This document shows positions 35,485 to 46,257 of a stretch of DNA of 63,362 nucleotides, one piece after another; positions within the stretch are counted from its first letter, which is position 1; each line of letters opens with the position of its first letter. The stretch comes from Monosporascus cannonballus. Lineage: Eukaryota; Ascomycota; Sordariomycetes; Xylariales. The notes beneath the pieces were generated by a model that was given only the letters and a program-made list of their open reading frames with translations, had not been told where the DNA came from and searched no databases. The translations under genes and the position numbers were made by a program. The stretch is taken from positions 1 through 63,362 of the forward strand of contig QJNS01000352.1 of assembly GCA_004154925.1 (NCBI GenBank), given 5' to 3'.

Positions 35485-38400
35485 GAGGCTCTGGCACTCG
35501 GGGGATAGGATCGCTACATCATTATTATTAATGAGTGCGACTGGAGACTCTCACCCACGAAACGAACCCTGCACCTCAAGGGGGGACAAAGGGCGATGCT
35601 GGGATGAGGACTATAACGTCGCGTAATGTACGAATAATGCAAAACGAGACAGACCCGAAAAAGGAAGAAAAAGAAAAACAACCCCGGATGCACGAGGGTA
35701 TGAGAGTCGACCTGGCCGTGGCCGTGTGGTGTTATGGGCTCAGGTACCAAGACCAATACCTGAGATACGGCAGCAACCTTGTAATGGTACAGGCACGGCC
35801 GGCGCTACGACCTCGAGTTGGCAAGATACATGAGTCCAGGTCACTTCTATTGAGCAAAGTCTGGTTCCATTTGATTGTGTCGTATTGTACTTGTAAGTAC
35901 TTGACTTGGGTATTCTGCGTCCAGGCTGACTGGACTGGAAACGGGCGAGATTTCGAGGGACTTTTTTTGACGTCGAGAAATCCCCTCGTCCTGACATAAT
36001 AGGGTAGGATACTTCTCATGCCCTCTCTCTCCATCACACAGACACATACCCCATCCCATCTGCGGGGCATCGAATAGCATGCCACCACCAGAACATCTTG
36101 GGCTGTTCACCTTATGAGAAGACGGGCCCTTCCCTTGATGTGGGGATACATGTGCCGAGTACTTGAAAGTATTCGCTCCTCGGCGGAGAGAGGGTCATTG
36201 AAACGGGGAAGAGAGTGTGTATATTGTACTACCTACAGCACAGGGAGACAAAAGTACTGGAATCGCGAGCAGGGTCTTGCTGGTAAGGGAAAAATAAATA
36301 ATGAAGGCGGGGCCGGTAGGTAGCTGTTAAAACTTACCTTACCTACCTAAGTTAGGTACTTCGTACATACAGTAGCTTCCTTTCAGCTGCGCTTCATCTC
36401 ATCTTTGCCTTTACCCACGCTCTTACTTCGTGGATAATCTGTTCACGCTCCTAATAATAACATCATGGCGTTATCTCCCGGATCGGCCTACGAGCTTCTA
36501 AAATATCTACAAGATGCCATCCTGCTTCTGCCCATATATACCTACTTACACATGTTATGTAGCTCTATATTAGAATTGGGCTTAATCATCTTTTTCTCCA
36601 TTGGTGGTCGACCTACTCCGAGCACCCTATCTTTCTTCACTTCAAAGACTCCATGCTACTCGACCATCTCTTGTCTGACACATCGATTTTGCAACGCCCA
36701 ACCTCTCTGAGCCCTTTCAGGACAAGTCTACATAGGACGACGGAAGAATACCACCCTATAATCATATAGAACCAAAATTATTTACGTCAAATCCACTATG
36801 GGCGTGGTCAAAGCTGACCAAACGCGGGATACAGATCCTTATGAGGGTCCATGTAAACTGTAGCCGCCGTCCAGCATATTTCTCCTTTTATTATTTGAGG
36901 CTACGGCGGATCCCAGGTAAACACGTGGTGGTCGATTTCCATTCTTCGGCTACTGTTCTCGTCTTATTGATCTTCCGCCGACCAATCACCTGGAGGCCAA
37001 CGCAGACGTACAGGCGCGATGTGCGACCCAGGCTCGTCCACCACGAATTATCTTTTCGGTCAACAAGACGGGTCATATGAGACTGAGAGGTACACTATTC
37101 CAAAAAGGCGCAGGATGCGACCTCGCCAAAAACAAACGCGCGAATCGAATGGGATTTGGTCATAAAATCCTCCGATCTTGCTTAGCTTTTTCTTAGGTTC
37201 AAATTTCCAACCCCCCCTCCTTACCAAATGCAAACTTCGTCACACTCCTGAATCTGCACTCCTACCTGCGCTCATGCAGTTATAACACTCCACCTAGGGT
37301 CGGCTTAGAGGCGACCTCTCCCGGTCTTGCCTAGTTGTGGGCCTGGCTTCTCTGTTCAAGCAAAGATAGAGCGAATCTATGGTCCGTCAACTTGACAAGT
37401 CTGCTGGCAGCTAGATAGGTAAGTTCAGAGGACAACCACCGCGACGCTCGTCAAGATCCCTTCCTATGCGACCAAGCGCTTCCCCGTCCGCCAGTATTGT
37501 TATGATTAGAAGAAATTTTACGAAACCGATGGGGGTCAGGACCGCGGAAATGGTCGTTCGCCGAGTAGCTATGGTGTGGTGCATGGTCGTTCGGTCAGAC
37601 GTGGGTCAGGCTCCAAGTCCCTCGATATTGCACCTGCGGGAACCCCTCTCCTTGACCCTCTCTGCGTAGTTTCTTACCTCTCTTCTCTCTCTCCCGGGGG
37701 TGTAGGTTCGCTCGGCATTTACCGACTGAGTAATGATTACATTAGGTAGGATTCTCATCATCGTGTTTGGGGGGTTGCCCTTTGGTAATGTCTATATTAG
37801 ATCGCTAAAACCCCGGAAACCCATCTATGTGAAATTGTATAATTTCCCCATTCTGGAAGGTCGGGATCTCGCTTCGGGACGCACTCACCGAGGGCCCGAC
37901 CCGGTCACCACCTGCGCTCAATCCCGAAAGCTTGATGTGGGGTGCCTTGGCCATTCCGAGACTTTTTCTCGAACACTCCTAATTGAGACATAACTCAAGC
38001 TATGTGGATGCTGCCTATAGCTCCTGAGTCAGCACACAGGTCGCTCTATAATAGGCCAGTACCGAACGGCCCAAGGATCAAGTCCGCGGGACGCTAGCCT
38101 GTGCCGGGATGCGGATTGGGCTTCGACAACTTCTTGACATATGACGATCCATCGTTGATGCATATAATGACTCTTCGCGGTCAGAGGCAGACGACAATGA
38201 CCCGCTTCTTCACGACGAGCTACTTCGGACGGGCTGTATTGGCATGATATTCTATGTAACTAGATACAGTGCATGTCATGGGTCGCAATTGACACTCCGA
38301 TAATCCTCTATAACTACGGCCAAAGCCAAGAGCGTTGGGCCTTGCGAAGTCAAAGGCTTGCGGGATGACGGCATTTAGACGAATGTGTTGGGACTTCTAA

Positions 38401-39247
38401 GCAGCACAACTTGCTCATCTTCTCCCCCGGCTTCCGGCACGCGATGTTGGTGCAGGTCAGTCACCTACCAATCAATAACCTGCGTTAGATGGGTAACCTG
38501 TGTGAGGAGAAGCTTTACCTTATCCCGGCTTGGTTGAGGGATAAATACGGAGCCGCATTCCCTGCCTTCCTATGGCCATGCTACAAACCTGCTCAACACC
38601 TAATTAGGTCCTGCACCCCAACATACCACTACGGGAAAGGAGTCATAGATAGGCCAGCCGAGACGCAGTCCCGCCAACCTCAGCTGGCTTCCCCCGAGAC
38701 CAACCTCAAGCTGAAGGCCTGCTCTCGTGACGTGTCAGACAATGTAGCCATACAAGAGCGGAGTCTCACCTCTGACCGTGTTCCTACTTTTCCCCCTCTT
38801 CAGGTTGTAACTGGAGAATAGACCCAACCTAGCCAAATATCCTAGTGTCATTCGAGGCTAAGACTATGTGCAAGATGCTGACGTCTACCTCGTCCTGGCT
38901 CTCATGATTCGGGAACCAACGTCCTCAAATTAACCATCAGAATCCTCAGAGGGGTGGGACGTAAGTACCGGAAATCATCTTGGGCTGGCGATGTGATCTT
39001 TTGGGAAAGTTTCTTTTATTTGTACCTGGGCGTTGACATCAGACACCCAGGCAACAAGCCCGGCTGCTTATAAGCTGTCATGATCCATATATAATGGTAT
39101 CCATCATGATCGAAGAACGTAGCTTTACTACCGTGCGTAGACTCCGTCTTCAAAGGTTACAACACTAGCTTAACTAGTTTCCTTTCTCCTCCCTTGCCAC
39201 ATCGACTTGCCCGGCCCGGTCGTCATATAGAGGCCAGCCTACGTTAG
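35485..39247. other. gene-less interval
   Basis: The first kilobase is the 5' side of the pseudo-caspase gene and has TACCTACC/ACTTACC motifs (for example 36330-36352) typical of fungal promoters. From about 36.5 to 39.2 kb I see no gene, no RNA and no long repeat. All open frames are under about 120 codons with no domain motif. Confidence 0.45.
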
Positions 39248-40018
39248 CTATTCTGGCATGACCACCTCCGTCCCGCTAGCAGAAGCGACGAAACGCGCGC
39301 TCGCGAGCAAGATCTCCTTCCACACCCCGAACTCCCTCCCGTCCCGCGGCGCGTACACCAGCACGTAGCCCCATGAGATACCAGTACCGGGGACTCCGCT
39401 CAGCCTGTGACGCTCGGCCCACCCGCGCTCGACGAGCGCCTCTGCGTCGGCCAGGCTCAGCGTCACGTGCGCGCTGCCCTCGCCGTGCGGGTGCGCGAAC
39501 TCGCCACGCAGGCCGTCGAGGTAGCGCCCCGGCCGCGGCACGCCGTCCGCGAGCCACAACGCGTTGTGGTGCCCGCCCTCGGCCGCCGAGGCCCGGAGCC
39601 GCAGGAGCCGCGGGTTCGCCGCCGCGAGCGCCGCCATGAACGCCCCCTCCCGCTCCACCATGTCCGCCGCCCTCTGCGACGTCTGCCGCTGCGGCACCGT
39701 AAACGTCGGCACGTCGGGCCGCTGTCCCCCGCGCGGCGCCGGCGCCTGCCCGCGGGCGAAGTACGACCTGCTAGCCTCGGGCCCGTAGAGGGGCGCCAGC
39801 TTCGACCTGTCATAGGGCGGGGGCGCCCTCGTGTCTGTGCGCGCCAACGGCCGCATCAGGGCGTTCAGTAGGTACCCGAAGAAGTTATATGGCAGTCCGC
39901 CCGGCTCTATGGCGAGCCATTGTCAATAGTTCGAGATGGTATAGGCAAACAGAGGAGCGCCGGCCAGGGCCGCCGCGAGACCCGCGACAAGAGTCTGGTT
40001 TGCCCGAAGGGAGTCCAT
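39248..40018 (-). pseudogene. DUF5519 (luciferase-like domain) protein, interrupted by one TGA
   Basis: Reading from the ATG at 40018 gives an N-terminal hydrophobic anchor (TLVAGLAAALAGAPLFAYTI), then TGA at 39925-39923 (codon 32). The same frame continues without further stops as QWLAIEPGGLPYNFFGYLL and the full DUF5519 domain: FAHPHGEGSAHVTLSLADAE, GWAERHRLSGV, GYVLVYAPRDGREF; stop at 39248. Total 256 codons including the TGA. The PGGxPYN motif just after the stop is a hallmark of the family, so both sides belong together. The coding part is much more GC-rich (well above 65 %) than its surroundings. No intron that removes the TGA while keeping the anchor is apparent. It may be a fresh nonsense mutation, a sequencing error or stop readthrough; otherwise a shorter protein would start at 39856. 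The family's biochemical function is unknown. Confidence 0.8.
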
Positions 40019-41234
40019 GTTGGGCAAATGATGCGTGGGCACGCGAAATGACGAGAGACTTTCAGGAATTAGCATCACTGCCTACGCCAAAAAAAAAAAT
40101 TCCTTTAAGATAGGTGATAACGCTCGATGACGGAAGATTGAGCTCGGTAGGCGGCGCTGGAAGGGATCATATGGTGCGGAAAGGTAGCGTCTTATACCTA
40201 CATGTAGGTGACTTCCGATACCTAAACTCGTACCACCTTTGCTGTGATGGTGACACTTATTACTTCATTTGAGCGAGCCTTCTCGGCTCCGATCAGCCCA
40301 TCCAGGAAACACTTCCCCCACAGTACGTACGATTTCTAACACGGTCGCACTTGTTGCGCCGCACACTGGCGTTGTCTCCGAAGGAGCGTGCGGGGCCGAC
40401 TCAACGCCGGAGCCGAGCTATTTCGCCAATCCCGTCGCAACCGGATCGGCCACAATCTACAAGATGATCACACAGAATCAGCAAGCGCCAAAGAGACCCC
40501 TCATCAACCTTGCAACGGATCTTGCCGGTCCGTTCCCGTATTCTGCCCGATCGTTTCATCGCATAACTCGAGGTGTCTTAGCGCTTACATATTGTTTGCC
40601 GTATGTGGCTTGGAGGATTCTCAGCCGTTAAACGCCCTCTCTCCGCTAAATAAGTAAGCACCATTCAGCTGGTCTGGACGCAAGTCTAGTGGGCGGCTCT
40701 CTGTACCAGCCAACGACTGTAGTTACGGCTGCCGAGATGGTGATTGGATTCGTCCATGGCTTGGCTAAAAATTGCCTTTGCGTACCAAAGTGCCTTTTCA
40801 AATAACCAAGAATGTCCACGGATATATCCGGAACCATGCCATAGTAGGAGCATATATCCATAAACCTTGGCATCATAGGTCGAGAACTTCTGGTCTGATA
40901 TATCTCCTCGACTTTATTGGCCATGCTACAACACAAAACCGAAGGAGAGAAGGGACGGTGGCTTTGTTGCCTTAGACCAAGACTTTACAGACTCAAGATT
41001 TCCACAGGCATAGTTCATTTATGAAGAGATTAATCTCATCCGCTTCCAAGTCGTCCGTTTTGGTCGATGCCCTAGTAGCCCCGGTATCCCAGTCACTTCC
41101 CGCAACTGCTAGTAGTCGACAGTCTCGAACGCGACTGCATACAAGGAAAGGTAGTAACAGCTCAGGCGCAAATGCAAAGCCTTGAATGCGAGGTGCTCCG
41201 TAGTTTAGCAAGTAGCTACGTTATCTTGATGAAG
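40019..41234. other. intergenic, no gene seen
   Basis: Upstream of the DUF5519 gene. It includes a 13-base A run near 40089-40101, which is part of that gene's 5' flank. No open frame is convincing and no repeat is shared with the rest of the window. Confidence 0.4.
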
Positions 41235-41466
41235 TGTTGTGAGACCCTGACATCACACACAGAAGCATATAACTGAAGAAGAAGTGTATTAAAGGTTGCC
41301 TTAACCTCTAGAAGGTCTTCCATAGAAGGTGAAGGTGGTGAACCCTCCTTAAATACAGACAAAAACAGTGGTAGCCAAGAAATAAGAATACCGGAGTGGC
41401 CGAAGCTATTTCCACTAGCCGGTTAGCTAACAAAGCCATGGCGTTGCTAGGTTCGACAAGTGTTAA
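41235..41466 (+). repeat. LTR-like direct repeat, copy A
   Basis: The 61 bases 41240-41300 (TGAGACCCTGACATCACACA and onward) are identical to 43101-43161. After that the two copies remain alignable but diverged (CTCTAGAAGGTC, GAACCCTC, GATACCGG-type blocks) for another 150 bases or so. The start TGTTGTGAGACC fits an LTR end. I see no primer-binding site or coding region next to it. Probably a decayed solo LTR. Confidence 0.6.
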
Positions 41467-41828
41467 AGATCGAAGCACACGTGAGGGATAGAAAGGAACG
41501 TCATATCCGGTTACTCCTAGAGAGTAGATACCCGTTATGCGTCTAACAGGTTTGTTATAAGGTCTGACGAGTGGTTAGAATATGACCGATCCGCAATGCT
41601 TACTTTGAGGCTTAGTATATTCGCAGTTGTCCCGAGGCCTGCCTAAGCACATCGTAGTGTACCTAACAATGGTTGGAACGCTTGATTGAGGCTTCTGACA
41701 TTGAAAGAGTACAAATATATAATCGCCTACTAGAGCTAAAGCCATCCTGGCTAATATCTCGGTTCTTCCCATATCTCTCTAACAACAAGACCAGAGGTCC
41801 TGATACACAGCCCTGTCGTCCCTTCTGA

Positions 41829-42642
41829 TACCGCCTCATCAGAATATCGCATTCCTCGCATGATACTGGACGGAAATTCTTCCCATCCACGCGCCTTCCG
41901 CTCGAGCTGAGGTGTATGACATGGAAGCTAGCAATACCCCGTCGACTCATCATGTCCAAGGTCCGAGTCGACGTGTATGCACCGGGGCCCCCGCCCGCGC
42001 TCGCGCAGGTCTGCCGGGAATCTCGAGCCGTGGCCTTGGGGAATGGCTCTCCCCGTTCGTTCGACAGAGGCGGAAAGCGCGGTAGCTCGGCCTGGTATAA
42101 CCCGTCACGGGACTTTGTGGTGTCGAAAGACAAGGTCCCGTTGAGGCCGCGCAACCTCATCTGCCCCGACCTCTGGAAAGCCGTCAATGGCATCGTCCTC
42201 ACTATCAGATCCAAAGACAGCATGGGAGCACGGGCTAAAGCATTCCTGAACCCTGATACCATTACGCAGCTCAGACAAACAACGTTATCACATTCCCGGC
42301 CAAAAGCGACAGCTGCACCGCTGATTGGAGATGGACGTCAGATCACCGGCGGTCCCTCCTCGGCATAGGCCCTGTGGTCCTTGTCGATCCCGCGACGAGC
42401 ACGACGCAAGTCGGTTCCGGAAGATTCCGAGTGGGGCTATGGATCCCGGCAGGTACGACTGCGTACTCATGCACGCCTTTGACCGTCTCGAGGAGCGCAC
42501 CTCGTGGACGAGAATCGTGTGGGAGTTCAGGCGGCAGTGGCTCATGGTCAACCGCAAGTATGACCAGTACCGGAACGGAAGAAGCAGAGGTCTACCGGTT
42601 CCCCACGAAGTTAGCGACGACTGGGACGAGAATGACCAGTAG
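41829..42642 (+). pseudogene. 2EXR-domain gene, start and frame broken
   Basis: The plus-strand frame 41829-42368 holds a recognisable fungal 2EXR domain: FFPSTRLPLELRCMTWKLAI, then PPPALAQVCRESRAVAL and LWKAVNGIVLTIR. No in-frame ATG precedes the FFP..LPLEL start; the first (41916) would cut the domain. A second frame, shifted by one, is open to 42642 with protein-like sequence (CVLMHAFDRLEERTSW, WEFRRQWLMVNRKYDQY) ending in an acidic tail. I could not find a GT..AG intron joining them with confidence, so either an exon is unseen or the gene has a frameshift and lost start. The function of 2EXR proteins is not known. It lies between the two LTR-like repeats. Confidence 0.6.
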
Positions 42643-43094
42643 ATCTAAGCAACACCGAGCTGATTGCCCGAGATCCGCCCACGTTCATGCTCTGAAATCA
42701 GGACTAGGCCCTTCTTAGATTGTGTTCCCCCCCCCAACGGGTAAACGGACGCCCAAAAGTGTGCTGGGACGACGGGCAGTGGCACGGGGGTTTCAATTTG
42801 AGGTGCTGAGCGCGTCCTACTGCAGTCTAACCGATGAGCGACTGGGCTACCTGTTAGGAATGATGCTCCCAACTCGCAACATAGCAAGGTCGGACACTGT
42901 CAACCCCTTTCGCTTGAGTCTGCATGGCATATTGGACTTGGTAGATAACAGAAGTTCTCGGTCAGTATCGAGCTTGATACTCGGTTCCTGAAGTATGCAG
43001 GACGGCTAACGTGTAAGTTCTGTATGGAGGAAATGATCACGTAGTATCTTCGTAAATCATAACTTTGAGGCTTCTGGTGCTGCCTGAGACTGCT

Positions 43095-43346
43095 TGTTTA
43101 TGAGACCCTGACATCACACACAGAAGCATATAACTGAAGAAGAAGTGTATTAAAGGTTGCCTGACCTCTAGAAGGTCCTAGCTAGAAGGTGAGGGTAACG
43201 AACCCTCTTTTTATACACGTAAATACAACTGTAGCTAAGAGGAAAAGATACCGGGGGTGCATAAAGTAGCCTCGTTTCAGTAGGTGATCAAACTAAGCCA
43301 AGGCTTAGCTGTTTGATCGACTTCAGCTGGGTCTGACATTGTTACA
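43095..43346 (+). repeat. LTR-like direct repeat, copy B
   Basis: Second copy of the repeat at 41235, in the same orientation. It begins TGTTTATGAGACC and can be followed to TCTGACATTGTTACA, giving TGT..ACA ends and a length near 252 bases. It shares 61 identical bases with copy A, then diverges. Unequal divergence suggests two insertions or strong decay rather than a recent element. Confidence 0.6.
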
Positions 43347-43864
43347 GTAGGTCAGCGAATTTCAGAGCCTAATAGAACATCTTGTCCACATTTAAAGGGG
43401 GGACTGTATAATAGCAGATGCCCTTATTGATACATATCTTATGAATGGGTTTTTGGATGCATTTTGAACGTGTTTGATACCTTGGCAACTTGGTTACGAC
43501 CAAGGGGACTCCATGCAGTAGGGTTACGGAGCGATGTTGCATCTGCCGTAACAATAAGCATTCAAACGCTCAGCTTTGTTTCATACAAAGCAAAAAATTT
43601 TTGGTCCCCAGATCATAGGCAAGCATATTTATATCATAGCGAACCGATCCGGCGAGAATTCCTCCGAATATATAATAGGGGAGACAAACATGCAAATCAG
43701 TAAACAGGCCAAGACTAACATCGTCAAAGTTGCCATTGGTTTAATGATTCAAGTCTTCTGCGGGGGTATAGAATCACCATCCCAAATTGCAATACAATAT
43801 CCCCTCGGGATGCTTTTTCTGGGTCTAATAGGAAACTCCTCCACGGACACTATACTCCGGAGCA
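43347..43864. other. spacer between LTR-like repeat and MITE
   Basis: No gene recognised. An open frame at 43576-43875 (plus) has no known motif and runs into the MITE target site. Confidence 0.4.
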
Positions 43865-43872
43865 ACGTCATA

Positions 43873-44083
43873 TAGGGTTTGCAATGGGTACCCAAATGGG
43901 TACCCATCACTACCCACGACGTAAATTCACACGTCGTAAAAGCTTAATACTTAGGGTTTCCTAGAAGGATTTATTATACAAGTAATTCTGTATTGTTTAC
44001 AGATGTTTATTATTTATTTATGATTGAAAATATCATCCGTGGGTAGTGATGGGTACCCATTTGGGTACCCATTGCAAACCCTA
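43873..44083. mobile_element. complete hAT-like MITE, 46-bp TIRs, 8-bp TSD
   Basis: The 211-bp element starts TAGGGTTTGCAATGGGTACC and ends with the exact reverse complement. The terminal inverted repeats match perfectly for 46 bases (43873-43918 and 44038-44083). It is flanked on both sides by ACGTCATA (43865-43872 and 44084-44091). An 8-bp target-site duplication and YAGGG-type ends are the marks of the hAT superfamily. The interior is AT-rich and non-coding, so it is non-autonomous. Each TIR holds two GGGTACCC palindromes eight bases long. Perfect TIRs and TSD imply a fairly recent insertion. Confidence 0.9.
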
Positions 44084-44091
44084 ACGTCATA

Positions 44092-46166
44092 TTTGTGAAG
44101 CTTCCTCCATTCACTAATAAGCGCCGCGATACCATGCTAGCGTTTGGCCAGAATGATATATCCCAGGCCTTTTCCCTATGCAGGGCAGTTGTTGAAAGAT
44201 CATTAGCGCTGTAGAACTTCCTAGGAACGAAACATCGTAAAAATTACACACTTCCTTGCTATCAGCCCGTCACAATGCCTTTATCCTTCGATCCAGTTTC
44301 CCCGGCCAACAGACTGATTCTAGATTTGAGTATCGTGCCCCGATTGACAGCCCTTAAGCCTTTGATATTTTCTTCAGTTGTATCTACCTGGTTTTTTGGT
44401 GATAGTTGATATTGTAGGAAGAGGCTTTGATCCATGTCGTCGATGTTGACCTTAGCAATACATTGTGGCGCACGAATTGAGCTTCCGCTTGGTTTGATAT
44501 TTGTTACCCATAGCGGGTAGCTATTTGCGCTGCATAAATACCTAGGTAGTATAATAGGTAAGTAATGCTGGTATATCAACCAGCTCGGGTGATAGATGAT
44601 GCGGTTTACATGCAGATACAACAACCATGACCTCGGGACCAAGGTTGCATAGGGAGCTCTTCTGGGGCGTGCTTTAGTCCATGCATGGTTCCAGAACATC
44701 GACTTGAACCGGGACCGGGTTTCTCGCTTTCGGTTGCTATGATTGGCGGAGCCCCGATGAAAACGTAGCTGCACCCAAAATTCGCTTCTCGATGTACCTC
44801 CACATTACCTTTCCCATCGCAAGAAACTTTGGCTTGCCGGCTTGAACGGCGACTCGCCTTTGATCGTCATGGTGCGTATAGGCGTGCACGCATGACCACT
44901 CTATCACATTGCCACGATTCGATGCTCTGGAGCTCGTTTTCCCACTCAGTAAACTCAATTCGTCCTCAATCTAGCATTGGTCTACCCCTCGGCGCTTGTG
45001 GAGACGAACTTGTTCGAGGTCTTCCCCTGAAACGTCGGCCGACCTGGATCTGGGTTTAACTCCGCCAAATATGTTCGCACTCTGCTGATGAACCCTTCTT
45101 ACCAATAGTAGTAGGTATCGTGATTATCACTACTAATAGCGAACGCAGACCCGATTTGTCGATGTAGGTGATAGAGATGCATATCATGAATCTTAAATAA
45201 GCCCAGGCGATGCTATCAGCCCAACTTACTAATCAGAAAGTAATAATCGAACTCCAAAAATCCGACTACGTCAGGGGGATTCTTGTTCATTACTGGCGAT
45301 ACTTGTCTCGCCTGAGCGCAATCTCAAACATCCCCTGTCTGGGCCCCGTCTCACAGCCGTGCCGAGTCGCGCCCCATATCCTGGCCGCCCTTCCTAGTGG
45401 GGGCTATTTTATACTACCTCCCTAGTATGCGGCGGTTTTGAGCCTCAAATCGCTACTAATTTCGTTGATATTCTCGTGCGAGGCCGGCCGCATTTCTCGG
45501 CATCCTTGAGACTAGGTATGGTAGTGGGGATGCGACTGCCGCCCGGCTTGACACCATTAAGCCACTCTGGATGATGCCCGGGCCCTGGGTTCCTGACGAT
45601 GAGGACTTCTGCCCTGGTCGAAACGACCCCACATGAGTCGCTCGTCGTACCACAGGGCCCGCCGTACTTTCCGTTTCTGCCATTATCGTCCTCGGCCTCT
45701 TCGTCTTTCATCGCTCCTTTCGTGTTTGTTGAATTCTCCGAGTCGACGTTTCTTGATGGCTTCACTTACTACTTGGGTCTGGCTGTCAGCGTAATGCCCT
45801 TGCGCCGCAAGCTTAGTTTCTTATACTTCCCACTCCTGTCTTTCTTTAATACCTCGCACTAGAGCCGTCACGGGTCTTTGGCTATTGTGACACGGTGAAG
45901 ATCTCTACAGCAATTGGCACCAATACGAGTGAAATCCCCACAGGCACACACGCCTTAGCACGGGTTGATTCCGCTTCATATCAAAACGGCTGGACTGTTT
46001 ATCCACTCCTTTATCTTATTACCGTCTACTGCAACGCGGGAGAGGCTACTGTATTACGGGAGGAGGACGAGTTGCTCATAACCCAACCGCAGGATGTGGG
46101 CGCGATCCCAAGGTTTCCTAATCTTTGTTCTAGGTTGTGGACCGCTCGCTCAGGTTTGTCCCCGCC
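44092..46166. other. no supported gene
   Basis: A 170-codon minus frame (44774-44262) and a 106-codon minus frame (45765-45445) exist, but neither has a recognised domain or convincing start. The stretch before 46166 should hold the first exon of the surface-protein gene that begins beyond the assembly gap, but I could not find an ATG-signal-peptide exon in it. Confidence 0.35.
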
Positions 46167-46219
46167 GGGGGGGGGGGGGGNNNNNNNNNNGGTTTGTCAA
46201 CCCCCCCCCCCCCCCCCCC
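46167..46219. other. assembly gap (10 N) between G and C runs
   Basis: G14 (46167-46180) is followed by ten N (46181-46190), GGTTTGTCAA, then a C19 run (46201-46219). The octamer GGTTTGTC stands both before the G run (46153-46160) and right after the N block. This points to a failed join at a homopolymer rather than a true structure; the real gap length is unknown. Confidence 0.9.
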
Positions 46220-46257
46220 AATATCCCGGTCGAGCCTCGAATGCTAATGACATATAG

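Noticed and set aside
41663..42262. 199-codon open frame on the minus strand
   Set aside because: It is antisense to the 2EXR domain, whose plus-strand motif PPALAQVCRESRAVAL is unmistakable.
44262..44774. 170-codon minus-strand frame
   Set aside because: No recognised domain, no intron partner and no start context; not enough to call a gene.
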